Origin: an uncultured bacterium
GTDB taxonomy: Bacteria; Myxococcota_A; Polyangia; Polyangiales; Houyiibacteriaceae
DNA: 64,000 nucleotides
Assembly (NCBI GenBank): GCA_938024995.1
Contig: CALJDU010000013.1
Coordinates: 78,494 to 142,493, forward strand
Direction of reading: 5' to 3'
In this document: positions 7,249-16,747 of the stretch, piece by piece
Layout of the letters: each line of letters starts with the position of its first letter
How positions within the stretch are numbered: position 1 is the first letter of the stretch
Program-made: the position numbers and the translations under genes
Notes under the pieces: model-generated
What the model saw: the letters and a program-made list of their open reading frames with translations, nothing else
The model's database searches: none
Told to the model about the DNA's origin: nothing

Positions 7249-9954
7249 ACGGACGTCCTCGCTCGCCACGTCGACGCGACGTGCGCCCTCGAACACCAAC
7301 TGCTGCGTCTCGCGTTCAAGCGTGAAGCGCTCCTCGCCGATCTGAACGATCGCGCCGACCGGCCCGTTCACCAACAGCGCGACGCGCGCGGGTTCCGTCT
7401 CGGGGCCAAGCCAGAGCGCGGCCGCGTCTCCAGGAAGACACCCGTTGTCGCCGCAGGTAAACGAGCCGCGTCGATGACGGCGCGCCGAGACAGGCAGCAG
7501 GAGTTGCCTCGGACCGATTTTCCAGAGCGCCTCAAGGCTACCGGGGACGGGTGGGACCTCCTCGAGCGCCAAGCGAAGCGCACGAATCGCAGGCCGATAC
7601 TGAAGCGCACCGAGGGCCGCCACCTCTGCTTCGCGCGCCGCAGGGTACACCTCGCGCGAGAGCGCCTGAAGAACCGCCGCGCCGGCCTCAACATCCCCTA
7701 GCGCGCCGAGCGCCTCGGCAGCCGCGACGCGATGGGTCGGATCGCGCAGCAGGTCTTGGAGCGGCTCGCGGGCCGCGCTCACCTTGGCGGTGCCGAGCGC
7801 GAGAATCCCGACGTGTCGGTCGACGTCGGGCGCAGAGTCGTTTTCCGCGAGCGCGATGAGCGCGCCCGGGTTGGGGACCCGCCCTGCTCTCGCGGCCGCG
7901 AGGACCGCGCGCAGGTCGCCCGCGCGCGCGAAACGGTCGACGACACCGTCGCTGACGTGCTCGCCCAACGAAGCCAGCGCGAGCGCCACCTCCAAGCGAA
8001 CCTCCTCGGACGCGTCGTCGAGGAGCCCGCGCAGGATCGGCGCGCTTCGCGTCAGGCCGAGCTCCCCGCAGCCCCGCGCGGCCTCTGCGCGTGTTCGCGA
8101 ACGCGGACTGCTGAGAAGCCGAACGACCTCCGCCGCGACCGCGCGATCTCCGAGGCGCGCTCGCGCGAACACCGACTCTTCCGCGCCATCGCTCGGGTTC
8201 TCACGTGCCGCGACACGCGCGAGATGATTCGAGACATCCTGAAGCGCCTCCCGCTCCCGCGGACGATTTCGCGCGCCGCTCACCTCGCGGGGGTCACGGC
8301 TCAGATCGAACACCCGGCAAGCGCCCGATGCCCGACAGATGACTTTGTCCCCTGCGCGGACCGTCGCCCGCTCACCTTCCCGCTCGATGATCGCGACCTC
8401 TGGACCTTCGCCGCCGAGGAGCGCGAGCCCGAGGTCGTCCCCCGTCATCCGCATCGGGATCGCGACACCGGCTGCCGCCAAAAGCGTCGGCGCGATGTCC
8501 GCGAGGTCAACCGGCGCCTCCACCGCGCGCGGTTCGAGGTCGGGGGACGTGATGACGAGCGGAACGCGGACCTGCTCATCGTAGAGCGTGGTCCCGTGAT
8601 ACGCGCCGCCGTGTTCGCCGAACTCTTCGCCGTGGTCGGAGGTCACGACGAGGGTCGGGGCGACGCCGCGCCGCGTCTCAAACGCGGCCGCCATCCGCTC
8701 GATCGCGCGGTCCGCGGCGCCGACCTCAAGCCCGTAGCGCGCCTCATCGCTCAGGTCCGGATCCCCGTCATACGGCTCATGCGGCTCGAGGAGGTGGACC
8801 CACGCGAACACCGGCCGATCGGAGCTCGCGCGCGCGAGGAACCGTTCTAGTTGCTCGGCGCGACCTTCCGCGCTCGCGTAGTCGATCTCGCGCTCCGCGA
8901 AACCAAAGCTCCGCTCCGCGAGTGACGCGAAGCGCGCACCATCGACCGAGAAGACCGCGGGAGGAAAGAAGGCCGCGCTCTGGTACATCGCGGAGAGAGA
9001 ATCCGTGAGGGTCTCGCGGTCCCCTTCCCGCGCGTCCATCGCGCTGAGCAGGTGCGTCCCGCAAAAGAGCGAACCCAGGGCGTACGAGGTGCTCGGCGTG
9101 GTGGTGTAGGCGCGCTTGAAGTTGACCCCGGTGCCAGCGAGTCGCGCCACGAAGGGAGCGGTCGGCGTGTCACCATTCACCGCGTCGTAGCGAAGCGCGT
9201 CCACCGTGATGAGCAAGATGTCGCCGCGAAGCTCAAATCCAGGTCGCGAGAGATCCGGCGCGACCACCTCGGCTGGCCCACGGGGCGCTTGGGACACGCG
9301 TTCGCGAGGCTCAACCCAGCGCGCGACCTTGCCGCTGATCGGGAGCGCGTCGACGTCGTGCCCGCGCCGCGCGACCTGGCCGTGAAGCGCTCCCATGACG
9401 AGGATCGGGACCACCACCCATAGCGCGGTCCAGCGCGGCGAACGTGCGCTCGACAAGAACGCGGCGGCGAGCGCGGCGGAGGCCAACGAGCTCGCCGCGA
9501 GCCAGAGGTGGAACACGGGATAGAGACGCACCAAGACGAAAGCGTCAGCGAAGAGCGCCACAACCGATATCACCGCGAACGACACCCCGAGCGCGCGAGA
9601 TGGCGCGGCTCGCCTCGAGAACGCTCGGATGAGCAGGAAGACGCCGGCGCCGAGCACAAGCGCCCCGGTGATCACCGCCGCGGTACGAAACGGAAACGCG
9701 CTGGCACGACGCCCGCTCGTGAGGACGTGAAGCGAAGGCACCGCGAGCGCGAACGCCACGACGCCTGCGACGAGGTCGCTACGCTTGAACCGCAGGAGCG
9801 CGCCGCCGACGATGACGAAGAGAAGCACGAGCGAGGCACCCGTGCTGACCGCGAGCGCGGCGCGCAAACCGTCACGTTGCGGGTCGAGCGCGAACTCAAG
9901 CGCGCCGAGACAGCCCCCCGCGAGCGCGGCCGCGTGTCGCCGCGACAAGACCAT
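7222..9954 (-). CDS. Membrane-anchored sulfatase/phosphotransferase-like enzyme with HEAT-repeat tail
   Basis: The 910-residue protein has three parts. Residues 1-210 contain about six or seven membrane helices. Residues ~245-560 are an alkaline-phosphatase/sulfatase superfamily domain: it begins LLITVDALRYDAV, and has ASSDRPVFAWVHLLEPHEPYDGD and VVTSDHGEEFGEHG. Residues ~585-800 are HEAT-like repeats, and a short C-terminal beta domain follows. The usual C/S-x-P-S-R nucleophile motif is replaced by TTPSTS, so a Thr nucleophile and no formylglycine are expected, as in phosphoethanolamine or lipoteichoic-acid type transferases. It lies 34 bases after greA on the same strand. The substrate is unknown; a surface glycan or lipid is likely from the topology. 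Confidence 0.8.
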   Translation of the reverse strand: MVLSRRHAAALAGGCLGALEFALDPQRDGLRAALAVSTGASLVLLFVIVGGALLRFKRSDLVAGVVAFALAVPSLHVLTSGRRASAFPFRTAAVITGALVLGAGVFLLIRAFSRRAAPSRALGVSFAVISVVALFADAFVLVRLYPVFHLWLAASSLASAALAAAFLSSARSPRWTALWVVVPILVMGALHGQVARRGHDVDALPISGKVARWVEPRERVSQAPRGPAEVVAPDLSRPGFELRGDILLITVDALRYDAVNGDTPTAPFVARLAGTGVNFKRAYTTTPSTSYALGSLFCGTHLLSAMDAREGDRETLTDSLSAMYQSAAFFPPAVFSVDGARFASLAERSFGFAEREIDYASAEGRAEQLERFLARASSDRPVFAWVHLLEPHEPYDGDPDLSDEARYGLEVGAADRAIERMAAAFETRRGVAPTLVVTSDHGEEFGEHGGAYHGTTLYDEQVRVPLVITSPDLEPRAVEAPVDLADIAPTLLAAAGVAIPMRMTGDDLGLALLGGEGPEVAIIEREGERATVRAGDKVICRASGACRVFDLSRDPREVSGARNRPREREALQDVSNHLARVAARENPSDGAEESVFARARLGDRAVAAEVVRLLSSPRSRTRAEAARGCGELGLTRSAPILRGLLDDASEEVRLEVALALASLGEHVSDGVVDRFARAGDLRAVLAAARAGRVPNPGALIALAENDSAPDVDRHVGILALGTAKVSAAREPLQDLLRDPTHRVAAAEALGALGDVEAGAAVLQALSREVYPAAREAEVAALGALQYRPAIRALRLALEEVPPVPGSLEALWKIGPRQLLLPVSARRHRRGSFTCGDNGCLPGDAAALWLGPETEPARVALLVNGPVGAIVQIGEERFTLERETQQLVFEGARRVDVASEDVRLLTFVVTR

Positions 9955-9988
9955 CGGCTACGCGGCCGTCACAGTGGTCGAGCGCCGC

Positions 9989-10459
9989 TCAGAGCCACTT
10001 CACGTCGGCGATCTCGTAGTTCTTGAGGCCCCCCGGCGTCTTCACTTTGACCTCGTCACCGATCTCGCGATTGATCAGGGCCTTCGCGACCGGCGACGTA
10101 ATCGAGATCGTGCCGTCTTTGATGTCGGCTTCTTCCGACCCGACGATGCGGTAGGTGACCTCTTTGCCCGAGTCGATGTCCTCGAGGTCGACCGTGGCGC
10201 CGAACTTCACGCGGTCCCCAGAGAGCGTCGTCGGATCGATGACCTGCGCGCGCGCGATTTGGTCCTCCACGATTCCCATCCGCGCGACGACCATCCCCTG
10301 CTTCTCACGCGCAGCGTGGTACTCGGCGTTCTCTTTCAGGTCGCCGTGGTCGGCGGCGATGCCGATCTCTTGAGAGATCTTGGGCATCTCCGCTTTGAGG
10401 TGCTCAAGCTCGGCCTTCAGCGCGGCATAGCTCTTCGGTGTCATCGGGACGCGTTGCAT
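9989..10459 (-). CDS. greA: Transcription elongation factor GreA
   Basis: The 156-residue protein matches GreA in length and sequence. The N-terminal coiled coil carries the acidic tip motif GDLKENAEYHAAREKQ, which enters the RNA polymerase secondary channel and stimulates cleavage of backtracked RNA. The C-terminal domain ends with the typical TPVA-like and GDEVKVKTPGG segments (here TSPVAKALI). The start used gives MQRVPMTPKSY; the internal ATG at MTPKSY is the alternative. It follows carB by 56 bases and precedes the sulfatase-like gene by 34, suggesting a carB-greA-sulfatase transcript. Confidence 0.96.
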   Translation of the reverse strand: MQRVPMTPKSYAALKAELEHLKAEMPKISQEIGIAADHGDLKENAEYHAAREKQGMVVARMGIVEDQIARAQVIDPTTLSGDRVKFGATVDLEDIDSGKEVTYRIVGSEEADIKDGTISITSPVAKALINREIGDEVKVKTPGGLKNYEIADVKWL

Positions 10460-10515
10460 TCGATGTTCTTAAAACGAATCCCGCGTCGAGCGCAAGCGGC
10501 TGACCACCGGCGAGA

Positions 10516-13500
10516 TCAAGCGAGCGCCTGGTGGTACTCCTGGAGCGACCGGACGGTCACCTTCCCATCGCGGGCGATGGTCTCCTCAATCGCGGCGGTG
10601 GCCGCGGTGGCCGCGGCGATCGTCGTAAAGTACGGCAGCCCGCTGAGGAGCGTCTGACGGCGGAGCGAACGGCTGTCGCGGATGGCCTTCTGCCCCTCGG
10701 TCGTGTTGAAGACCATCGCGATCTCGCCGCTCCGGAGCCGATCGACCACATCCGGACGGCCTTCTCCAGCCTTGTTCGCGATCGTCACGTTCACGCCGTT
10801 GCGCTCGATGGCGCTCGCCGTGCCACGCGTGGCCACGATCGTGAAGCCAAGCCCGGAGAGCCTCCGGGCGAGCTCGCTCGCGACGGGCTTGTCGTCGTCC
10901 CGCACGCTGATGAAGATGCTGCCGGCGGTCGGGAGCGAGACGCTCGCGGAGAGCAGCGCCTTGTGGAACGCCTCCGGAAACGTCGCGCCGATTCCCATGA
11001 CCTCACCCGTGGAGCGCATCTCCGGCCCGAGGATGGTGTCGACCCCTTGGAACTTCGTAAAAGGGAAGACCGACTCCTTGACCGCGACGTGAGGCGTCGT
11101 GACTTCTTGGGTGAGGCCGACCTCTTCCAGCGTCGCTCCCGCCATCACCTTCGCGGCGATCTGCGCCAAGGGAACGCCGGTCGACTTGCTGATGAACGGG
11201 ACCGTGCGTGACGCGCGCGGGTTGACCTCGATCACGTATACCGCGCTGCCGCGGACCGCGAACTGAACGTTCATCAAGCCGACCACGCCGAGCTCAAGCG
11301 CGAGGGCGCGGGTGCTGCTCCGGATGTTGGCTTGCACGTCTGGAGGGAGCGCGTGGGCCGGGAGCACCATCGAGGAGTCGCCCGAGTGCACCCCAGCTTC
11401 TTCGATGTGCTGCATGACGCCGCCGATGACGACCCGTGTCCCATCACTGACCGCGTCGACGTCGACCTCGATCGCGTCCTTGAGGAACTCATCGACCAGG
11501 ATGGTCTGCGTCTCGGCGCCTTCGATCGCTTCCAGCGCGACGCGCATGTAGCGCTTGAGGTCTGCGCGGCTGTGCACGATCTCCATCGCGCGGCCACCGA
11601 GGACGTAGCTCGGTCGCACGACGACGGGGAAACCGATGTCCTCCGCGACCGCGAAGGCGTCGTCGACTCCGTTCGCGATGCCGCCGCGCGGCCGCTTGAG
11701 CCCGAGCTTGTTGAGAATCTCGTCGAAGCGCTCCCGGTCCTCCGCGCGGTCGATCGCGTCCGCCGTCGTGCCGAGGATGTTCACGCCCGCCCGCGCGAGC
11801 CCGACCGCGAGCGAGAGCGGGGTCTGGCCTCCGAGCTGAACGATCACGCCGTATGGGTTCTCTTCTTCGACGATGCTCATCACGTCCTCGAACGTGAGCG
11901 GCTCGAAATAGAGCCGGTCGCTGGTGTCGTAGTCGGTCGAGACGGTCTCCGGGTTGCAGTTGACCATGATGGTCTCGAAACCCATTTCGCGAAGCGCGAA
12001 GGCGGCGTGGACGCAGCAGTAGTCGAACTCGATCCCTTGGCCGATCCGGTTCGGCCCACCGCCGAGGATCATGATCTTCTTGCGGTCGGTCGCTTCGCTC
12101 TCCGAGTTCCGTCCCCACGTCGAGTAGAGGTACGGCGTCTCGGCGACAAACTCGGCGGCGCAGGTGTCGACGCGCGCGTAGATCGGACGCACCCCCGCGC
12201 GCAGCCGCTCTTCCCGAATCGGCGTCCCGGTCAGCGTCTCGATGCGCGCGTCGCTGAAGCCCAGCGTTTTCACCCAGGCGAGCTCCGCGTTCCCCGCGGC
12301 GATCTCGTGCTCGGCTTCGATGAGCTCCGCGAGCTGCGTCAGGAACCAGCGGTCGATCCGAGTGGCCTCATACAGGTCCTCGACCGTGAGGCCGACGCGC
12401 AAGGCATCCGCGACGTAGAAGAGTCGATCCGCGACCGGCGTCTTGACGACCTCGCGGAGCGCTTCGCGAAGCTCTTCGTCGGAGTACGCTGGGATGTCGA
12501 GCCCCTGCTCACCAGGCGTGATTTCGCCGCTCTCGCGCCACTTGATATAGCGGGCCGCGAGCGCCGGGTAGTCGACCTTGTCGCGCAACGAGACCAGACC
12601 GTCGCGCCCCGTCTCCAGGCTACGCGTCGCCTTCTGGAGCGCCTCTTTGAACGAGCGGCCGATCGCCATCGCTTCGCCAACGGACTTCATCTGCGTGGTC
12701 AGCCGTGGATCGGCGCCGCGGAACTTCTCAAACGCAAAGCGCGGCATCTTCACGACGACGTAGTCGATGGTCGGCTCAAACGCTGCGCTCGTACCCGTGA
12801 TGTCGTTCTTGAGCTCGTCCAGCGTGTAGCCGACCGCGAGCTTGGCGGCGATCTTCGCGATGGGGTAGCCGGTTGCCTTGGACGCGAGCGCGCTTGAGCG
12901 GGACACGCGCGGGTTCATCTCGATGACGATCAAGCGGCCATCGTCGGGGTTGATCGCGAACTGGATGTTGCTGCCGCCCGTGTCGACGCCGATCTCCGTG
13001 ATGATCGCCCGACCGGCGTCGCGCATCCGCTGGTACTCCCTATCGGTCAGCGTCATCGCGGGCGCGACCGTCAAGGAGTCGCCGGTGTGGACGCCCATCG
13101 GATCGAAGTTCTCGATGGTGCAGATGACCGCGAAGTTGTCCGCGCGGTCCCGGATGACCTCAAGCTCAAACTCTTTCCAGCCGAGGATGCTCTCCTCCAC
13201 CAGGCACTCGTGATTCGGGCTCTGCGAGAACGCCCAGCGGATCGCGCGGTCGAACTCTTCGCGGTTGTAGGCGATCCCGCCTCCGGTACCGCCGAGGGTG
13301 AGCGAGGGACGCAAGATGATCGGGAACCCAATGTCGGTCGCCGCTTCGTGGGCGTCTTCAACCGTGCGCACCGTTTTCGCGCGGGCGCTCTCGAGCCCGA
13401 TTTTCGTCATCGCTTCTTTGAAGAGCTCGCGCTCCTCTGCTTTTCGGATCGCCCCGACCTGCGCACCGATGAGCTCGACATCAAACTCGTCCAGCGTTCC

Positions 13501-13815
13501 ATCATCGTGAAGCGCCAGCGCGATGTTGAGCGCGGTCTGGCCACCCAAGGTCGGCAGGAGCGCGTCCGGCCGCTCGCGCTCGATGATCGCGCGGACGACC
13601 GCAGGGGTCAGCGGCTCGACGTAAGTGCGGTCCGCAAATTCCGGGTCGGTCATGATGGTCGCGGGGTTGGAGTTGACCAACACGACCTCGTAGCCTTCTT
13701 GCTTGAGCGCCTTCGCGCCCTGGGTGCCCGAGTAGTCGAACTCGCAGCCTTGCCCGATCACGATCGGGCCGGAGCCCACGAGGAGGATCTTCTTGAGGTC
13801 GGTCCGCTTCGGCAT
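10516..13815 (-). CDS. carB: Carbamoyl-phosphate synthase large subunit
   Basis: The 1,099-residue protein is full-length CarB (E. coli 1,073). It begins [22 protein letters not shown], followed by two homologous ATP-grasp halves: the first carries [10 protein letters not shown] and [19 protein letters not shown], the second [17 protein letters not shown] and [13 protein letters not shown]. An oligomerisation region lies between them and an MGS-like allosteric domain ends the protein (SVRDDDKP...). It makes carbamoyl phosphate from glutamine-derived ammonia, bicarbonate and two ATP for pyrimidines and arginine. The frame stays open far upstream of the chosen ATG, but that stretch is antisense to the FHA gene and lacks CarB similarity, so the ATG at 13815 is correct. 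carA is not in the window. Confidence 0.97.
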   Translation of the reverse strand: MPKRTDLKKILLVGSGPIVIGQGCEFDYSGTQGAKALKQEGYEVVLVNSNPATIMTDPEFADRTYVEPLTPAVVRAIIERERPDALLPTLGGQTALNIALALHDDGTLDEFDVELIGAQVGAIRKAEERELFKEAMTKIGLESARAKTVRTVEDAHEAATDIGFPIILRPSLTLGGTGGGIAYNREEFDRAIRWAFSQSPNHECLVEESILGWKEFELEVIRDRADNFAVICTIENFDPMGVHTGDSLTVAPAMTLTDREYQRMRDAGRAIITEIGVDTGGSNIQFAINPDDGRLIVIEMNPRVSRSSALASKATGYPIAKIAAKLAVGYTLDELKNDITGTSAAFEPTIDYVVVKMPRFAFEKFRGADPRLTTQMKSVGEAMAIGRSFKEALQKATRSLETGRDGLVSLRDKVDYPALAARYIKWRESGEITPGEQGLDIPAYSDEELREALREVVKTPVADRLFYVADALRVGLTVEDLYEATRIDRWFLTQLAELIEAEHEIAAGNAELAWVKTLGFSDARIETLTGTPIREERLRAGVRPIYARVDTCAAEFVAETPYLYSTWGRNSESEATDRKKIMILGGGPNRIGQGIEFDYCCVHAAFALREMGFETIMVNCNPETVSTDYDTSDRLYFEPLTFEDVMSIVEEENPYGVIVQLGGQTPLSLAVGLARAGVNILGTTADAIDRAEDRERFDEILNKLGLKRPRGGIANGVDDAFAVAEDIGFPVVVRPSYVLGGRAMEIVHSRADLKRYMRVALEAIEGAETQTILVDEFLKDAIEVDVDAVSDGTRVVIGGVMQHIEEAGVHSGDSSMVLPAHALPPDVQANIRSSTRALALELGVVGLMNVQFAVRGSAVYVIEVNPRASRTVPFISKSTGVPLAQIAAKVMAGATLEEVGLTQEVTTPHVAVKESVFPFTKFQGVDTILGPEMRSTGEVMGIGATFPEAFHKALLSASVSLPTAGSIFISVRDDDKPVASELARRLSGLGFTIVATRGTASAIERNGVNVTIANKAGEGRPDVVDRLRSGEIAMVFNTTEGQKAIRDSRSLRRQTLLSGLPYFTTIAAATAATAAIEETIARDGKVTVRSLQEYHQALA

Positions 13816-13932
13816 GGCTCCGAGGTACCCCTCAGAACAGGCGTCCGCAAGCGTCACGAGAGCCCTAGAAACCAGGAGCCCGTGAGCGCTCATGATCGCC
13901 GCGAAACTGCCGCGGCTGATAAGGTTCAGCCG

Positions 13933-15111
13933 ATGCTCAGCGAGTACTGGATCGAGGTCCGTCGCGATCGCGATGACGAGGCACTCTTGGGAGAGCTGCC
14001 TGTTGGCGAAGGTCTGCTGGTAGGTCGCAGCGAGGCGGCCCAGCTCCGCTTGGACGACCCCTCGGTGCTGCGGTACCACCTCGTGATCAACCCGGCCACG
14101 GAGGGCGTCGAGGTAAGCGCGCAACCCGGCGCTCGCTTCCTCCTCAACGGCACTGCCTACCAAGGCGTCCGCGCGGTCCGTCACAGCGACGAGCTGACCG
14201 TGGGCGCCTACCGCCTCCGCGTCCGCGCGAGCCGGCGGGTCACGATGGGCCTCGAGTTCGAGAACCTGGTTCCGTCGTTCGCCGCGGGCGCCACCAGCCC
14301 CATTGATGTACGCCGCTTCTTCCGCGTGACCGATCTCCGTGATGAGGAGCCCGTACGCATCGAGAAACGCGCCGCGCTTCGGCTCGACGCGCACGTGCTT
14401 CACCGCGAGGTCCGGCGCGACCGACTCGAGCTCCCGGTCGCGGTCGCGCGATCGAAGGTTCAGGAGCCGCCAAAGACGCCCACCGATGTCCACGCGCCGC
14501 TGCTCAAGGGCACGGTACTGACACGGGTCCTGTCTGCTCCGCACGCTTGCACGTCCTGCTCCGTGAGACGCGGCTACCAGAGCTGCTCCATCTGCGGTGG
14601 CGAAGGCCGGATCTTGGTGAGCGTCGACGGCAACAACCAGGGCGTCTATCGTTCGTGCACCTGCTCTGGCGGCTTGTTGAAGTGCACCTCGTGCGAAGGA
14701 ACAGGAACCGCGCAATGGGCAGAGGCGCTCTTCATCGAGGACCAACGCCATCACATCGCGCGCTTGCTCTGCGGGGACGTTGAGGGGCCGACGTTCATGA
14801 TGGGAGACGCGATCATGAAGACGCCTCCCCCTGAGTCCCTCACGTTCTCCCTTGAGAACGTCGGCCGAGCGCTCTACCGCGGACAAGCGGACCCGAAGCG
14901 CGGCGCGTTTCATGGCTACGACCTCAGCGCGGTGTTGGCGGAAGGCCGCCGAACCGTCGAGGCGATTCAACGTCGCGGGACCGTGAGCGATGCGCGCGTC
15001 TTCGCGTGGCCGTATGAGGCGCGAACGTATCGACTGGGCAACAAGGACTTCCACGTCTTCGCGTTCGTCGACGGGCTCGGCAGACAGCGCGTGGTGAGCG
15101 ACTTTGGCTGA
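13933..15111 (+). CDS. FHA-domain protein with DnaJ-like zinc-binding cysteine cluster
   Basis: The 392-residue protein starts with an FHA domain (residues ~1-100) keeping the phosphothreonine-binding signature: GRS, then LRYH, then NGT. A second, unrecognised region follows. Around residues 200-255 there is a DnaJ-type cysteine cluster, [15 protein letters not shown] and CTSCEGTG, likely binding two zinc ions. The C-terminal ~100 residues end [17 protein letters not shown]. That end and the preceding GYDLS segment recur in the next gene, so the two are paralogues. The ATG at 13933 has AAGG eight bases upstream; a GTG at 13882 is an alternative. It is divergent from carB. It probably reads a Ser/Thr-kinase signal; the partner is unknown. 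Confidence 0.75.
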   Translation: MLSEYWIEVRRDRDDEALLGELPVGEGLLVGRSEAAQLRLDDPSVLRYHLVINPATEGVEVSAQPGARFLLNGTAYQGVRAVRHSDELTVGAYRLRVRASRRVTMGLEFENLVPSFAAGATSPIDVRRFFRVTDLRDEEPVRIEKRAALRLDAHVLHREVRRDRLELPVAVARSKVQEPPKTPTDVHAPLLKGTVLTRVLSAPHACTSCSVRRGYQSCSICGGEGRILVSVDGNNQGVYRSCTCSGGLLKCTSCEGTGTAQWAEALFIEDQRHHIARLLCGDVEGPTFMMGDAIMKTPPPESLTFSLENVGRALYRGQADPKRGAFHGYDLSAVLAEGRRTVEAIQRRGTVSDARVFAWPYEARTYRLGNKDFHVFAFVDGLGRQRVVSDFG

Positions 15112-16177
15112 AGAAGACGCAAGGCCGGGGCTCGCGATTTATCGCGGCGAAGACCATCTCGGAACGGTCCGCACCCTCCCGCGGCGGTTCACGATTGGTC
15201 GCGGCGAGCACTGCGCGATCGATCTCGACGACGGCGCCGTCAGCCGGTCCGCGCTTACCGGCGCGTTCGCCGAAAACGGCACCCTCTCGTTCACGCGCGT
15301 CGCGGGGTCCTTCACCCAAGTGATGTTCAATGGGGTGCCTGCGGACTATGGCGTCGCGAGCGTTGGCGACCGCCTTCAGCTCGGCGGTCACGTCTTGGAA
15401 GTGGTGACGGCGGTCTCGGCGGAGCTCGAAGCGAAAGCGTTTCTTCCGGACTTCGAGCGCGCCCAAGCGCGACACGGGCCGCTCGTACGCGGTGGTTGGC
15501 TCCGAAAGCAAGACCTCCTCTCGCTCCAGCCCGCGCTCACTCGAAGGCTCGCCGTGATCCGCCTCGACATCGACGCGACCTGGCGTCAGGTCGACCGTGA
15601 CGAAGAGGTGGGTTCCGCGAACACCACGCTCGGGAAAGGTCCGGGACGTCCCAAGCGCGTCGGCGAAGACCAAGAGCTGTCGTTTCTCTCGCGCTTCCTC
15701 GGTGAGGCAACGAAGTGCTACTGCGCACCCAAGGGCTGTCAGTCCTGTGACTACACGTCGACCCTGCGGCGGGTGGAGCGGACGTACATCAAAGACGAGA
15801 CGACCTGCCGCCGCCACGTGGAGATGGGGGAGCTAAAGGGCCCGCGCTACCTGCTCAAGTCCGCGATCATGATGTTCGACGCGCCGAGCGCACTCGAGAT
15901 CAAGCTACAGACAACACAGCAAGGCTACCGCGACGCTTCACTGCCACGCGGTGCGACGATGGGCTACGACCTGTCGCACGCGCTTCCCGAAGCGATTCGT
16001 CTCTCTGAGTCCTCGGTTCGCGGCGCGTTGGTATCGCGGGTGCGCGCCTACGGCATCCCGGTGGAGTGGCGACGGTACCTTATCCCGCGAAGCAACCCGC
16101 TCGGGCGCGACCGCTATGCCAACGTCTTCGTGTTCGTGGACGGCGGCGGCAGGCACCGGCTCGTTGCGGACGGCTAA
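15104..16177 (+). CDS. FHA-like protein, diverged paralogue of the upstream gene
   Basis: The TTG start overlaps the upstream stop by 8 bases, indicating coupling. The 357-residue protein has an N-terminal FHA-like fold ([19 protein letters not shown], then FNGVPA and VGDRLQLGG), but the usual SRxH becomes SRSA, so phosphopeptide binding may be lost. The cysteine cluster is reduced to [11 protein letters not shown]. The C-terminal region matches the upstream protein at GYDLS and [16 protein letters not shown]. The function is unknown; the pair may form a heterodimer with one binding-competent and one degenerate FHA domain. Confidence 0.7.
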   Translation: MAEEDARPGLAIYRGEDHLGTVRTLPRRFTIGRGEHCAIDLDDGAVSRSALTGAFAENGTLSFTRVAGSFTQVMFNGVPADYGVASVGDRLQLGGHVLEVVTAVSAELEAKAFLPDFERAQARHGPLVRGGWLRKQDLLSLQPALTRRLAVIRLDIDATWRQVDRDEEVGSANTTLGKGPGRPKRVGEDQELSFLSRFLGEATKCYCAPKGCQSCDYTSTLRRVERTYIKDETTCRRHVEMGELKGPRYLLKSAIMMFDAPSALEIKLQTTQQGYRDASLPRGATMGYDLSHALPEAIRLSESSVRGALVSRVRAYGIPVEWRRYLIPRSNPLGRDRYANVFVFVDGGGRHRLVADG

Positions 16178-16226
16178 CGTTCGCGAACGACGCGCGAAGC
16201 GCGCCTGCGAGTATTGCAGCAGCCGA

Positions 16227-16733
16227 CTAGAAGGCGGACACGAGGCGCTCGTGTCCACAGAGCGCGAAGGTGCGCGCGTGCGGGTCGTCGTCATGCGTCT
16301 CGATGAAGATCCGGAGCGCCACATCCGCGAGGCCGACGTCCGGAAACGCCGATGACAGTCGCTCGCCCCACTCCAAGAACGTGACCGCGCCTTCGATGCG
16401 CCCGAGCCCGAGCTCGATCAGTTCGTCGGGGTGGCCGAGCCGATAGAGGTCCGCGTGAACCAGCGGAGGAGCGGCCTCTTCGTACTCATGCACCAACGCG
16501 AACGTCGGGCTCGTGATGGGTACGTCTTCGGGAACCCCCAGCGCATACGCAAGGCAACGGACGAACGCCGTCTTCCCCGCGCCGAGGTCGCCTGAAAGGA
16601 TCACGACGTCTCCGGGCGAGAGCGCTTTCGCGAGCCTCCTCGCCGCGCTCTCCGTTTCGCTGAGGTCCTTGATGTCGAGCCGCGCCTCGACCGCGGTGTG
16701 AATCATCGCTTTGTCCATGAGCTGCGCGATCAA
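16227..16733 (-). CDS. tsaE: tRNA threonylcarbamoyladenosine biosynthesis ATPase TsaE
   Basis: The 168-residue protein matches TsaE: Walker A GDLGAGKT (residues 48-55), then SPTFALVHEYE and VHADLYRL, and the C-terminal FLEWGERL. It is the ATPase that works with TsaB-TsaD to make the t6A base at position 37 of ANN-decoding tRNAs. An internal start at MDKAM would remove five residues. Its start lies only 14 bases from the start of a divergent peptidase gene, so the promoters must overlap. Confidence 0.94.
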   Translation of the reverse strand: MIAQLMDKAMIHTAVEARLDIKDLSETESAARRLAKALSPGDVVILSGDLGAGKTAFVRCLAYALGVPEDVPITSPTFALVHEYEEAAPPLVHADLYRLGHPDELIELGLGRIEGAVTFLEWGERLSSAFPDVGLADVALRIFIETHDDDPHARTFALCGHERLVSAF

Positions 16734-16747
16734 GCTATAACGCTCTG

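Noticed and set aside
13816..15054. A long minus-strand extension of carB beyond the ATG at 13815
   Set aside because: The extra 400 residues have no CarB similarity and are antisense to a well-supported FHA gene. They are an open frame caused by high GC.
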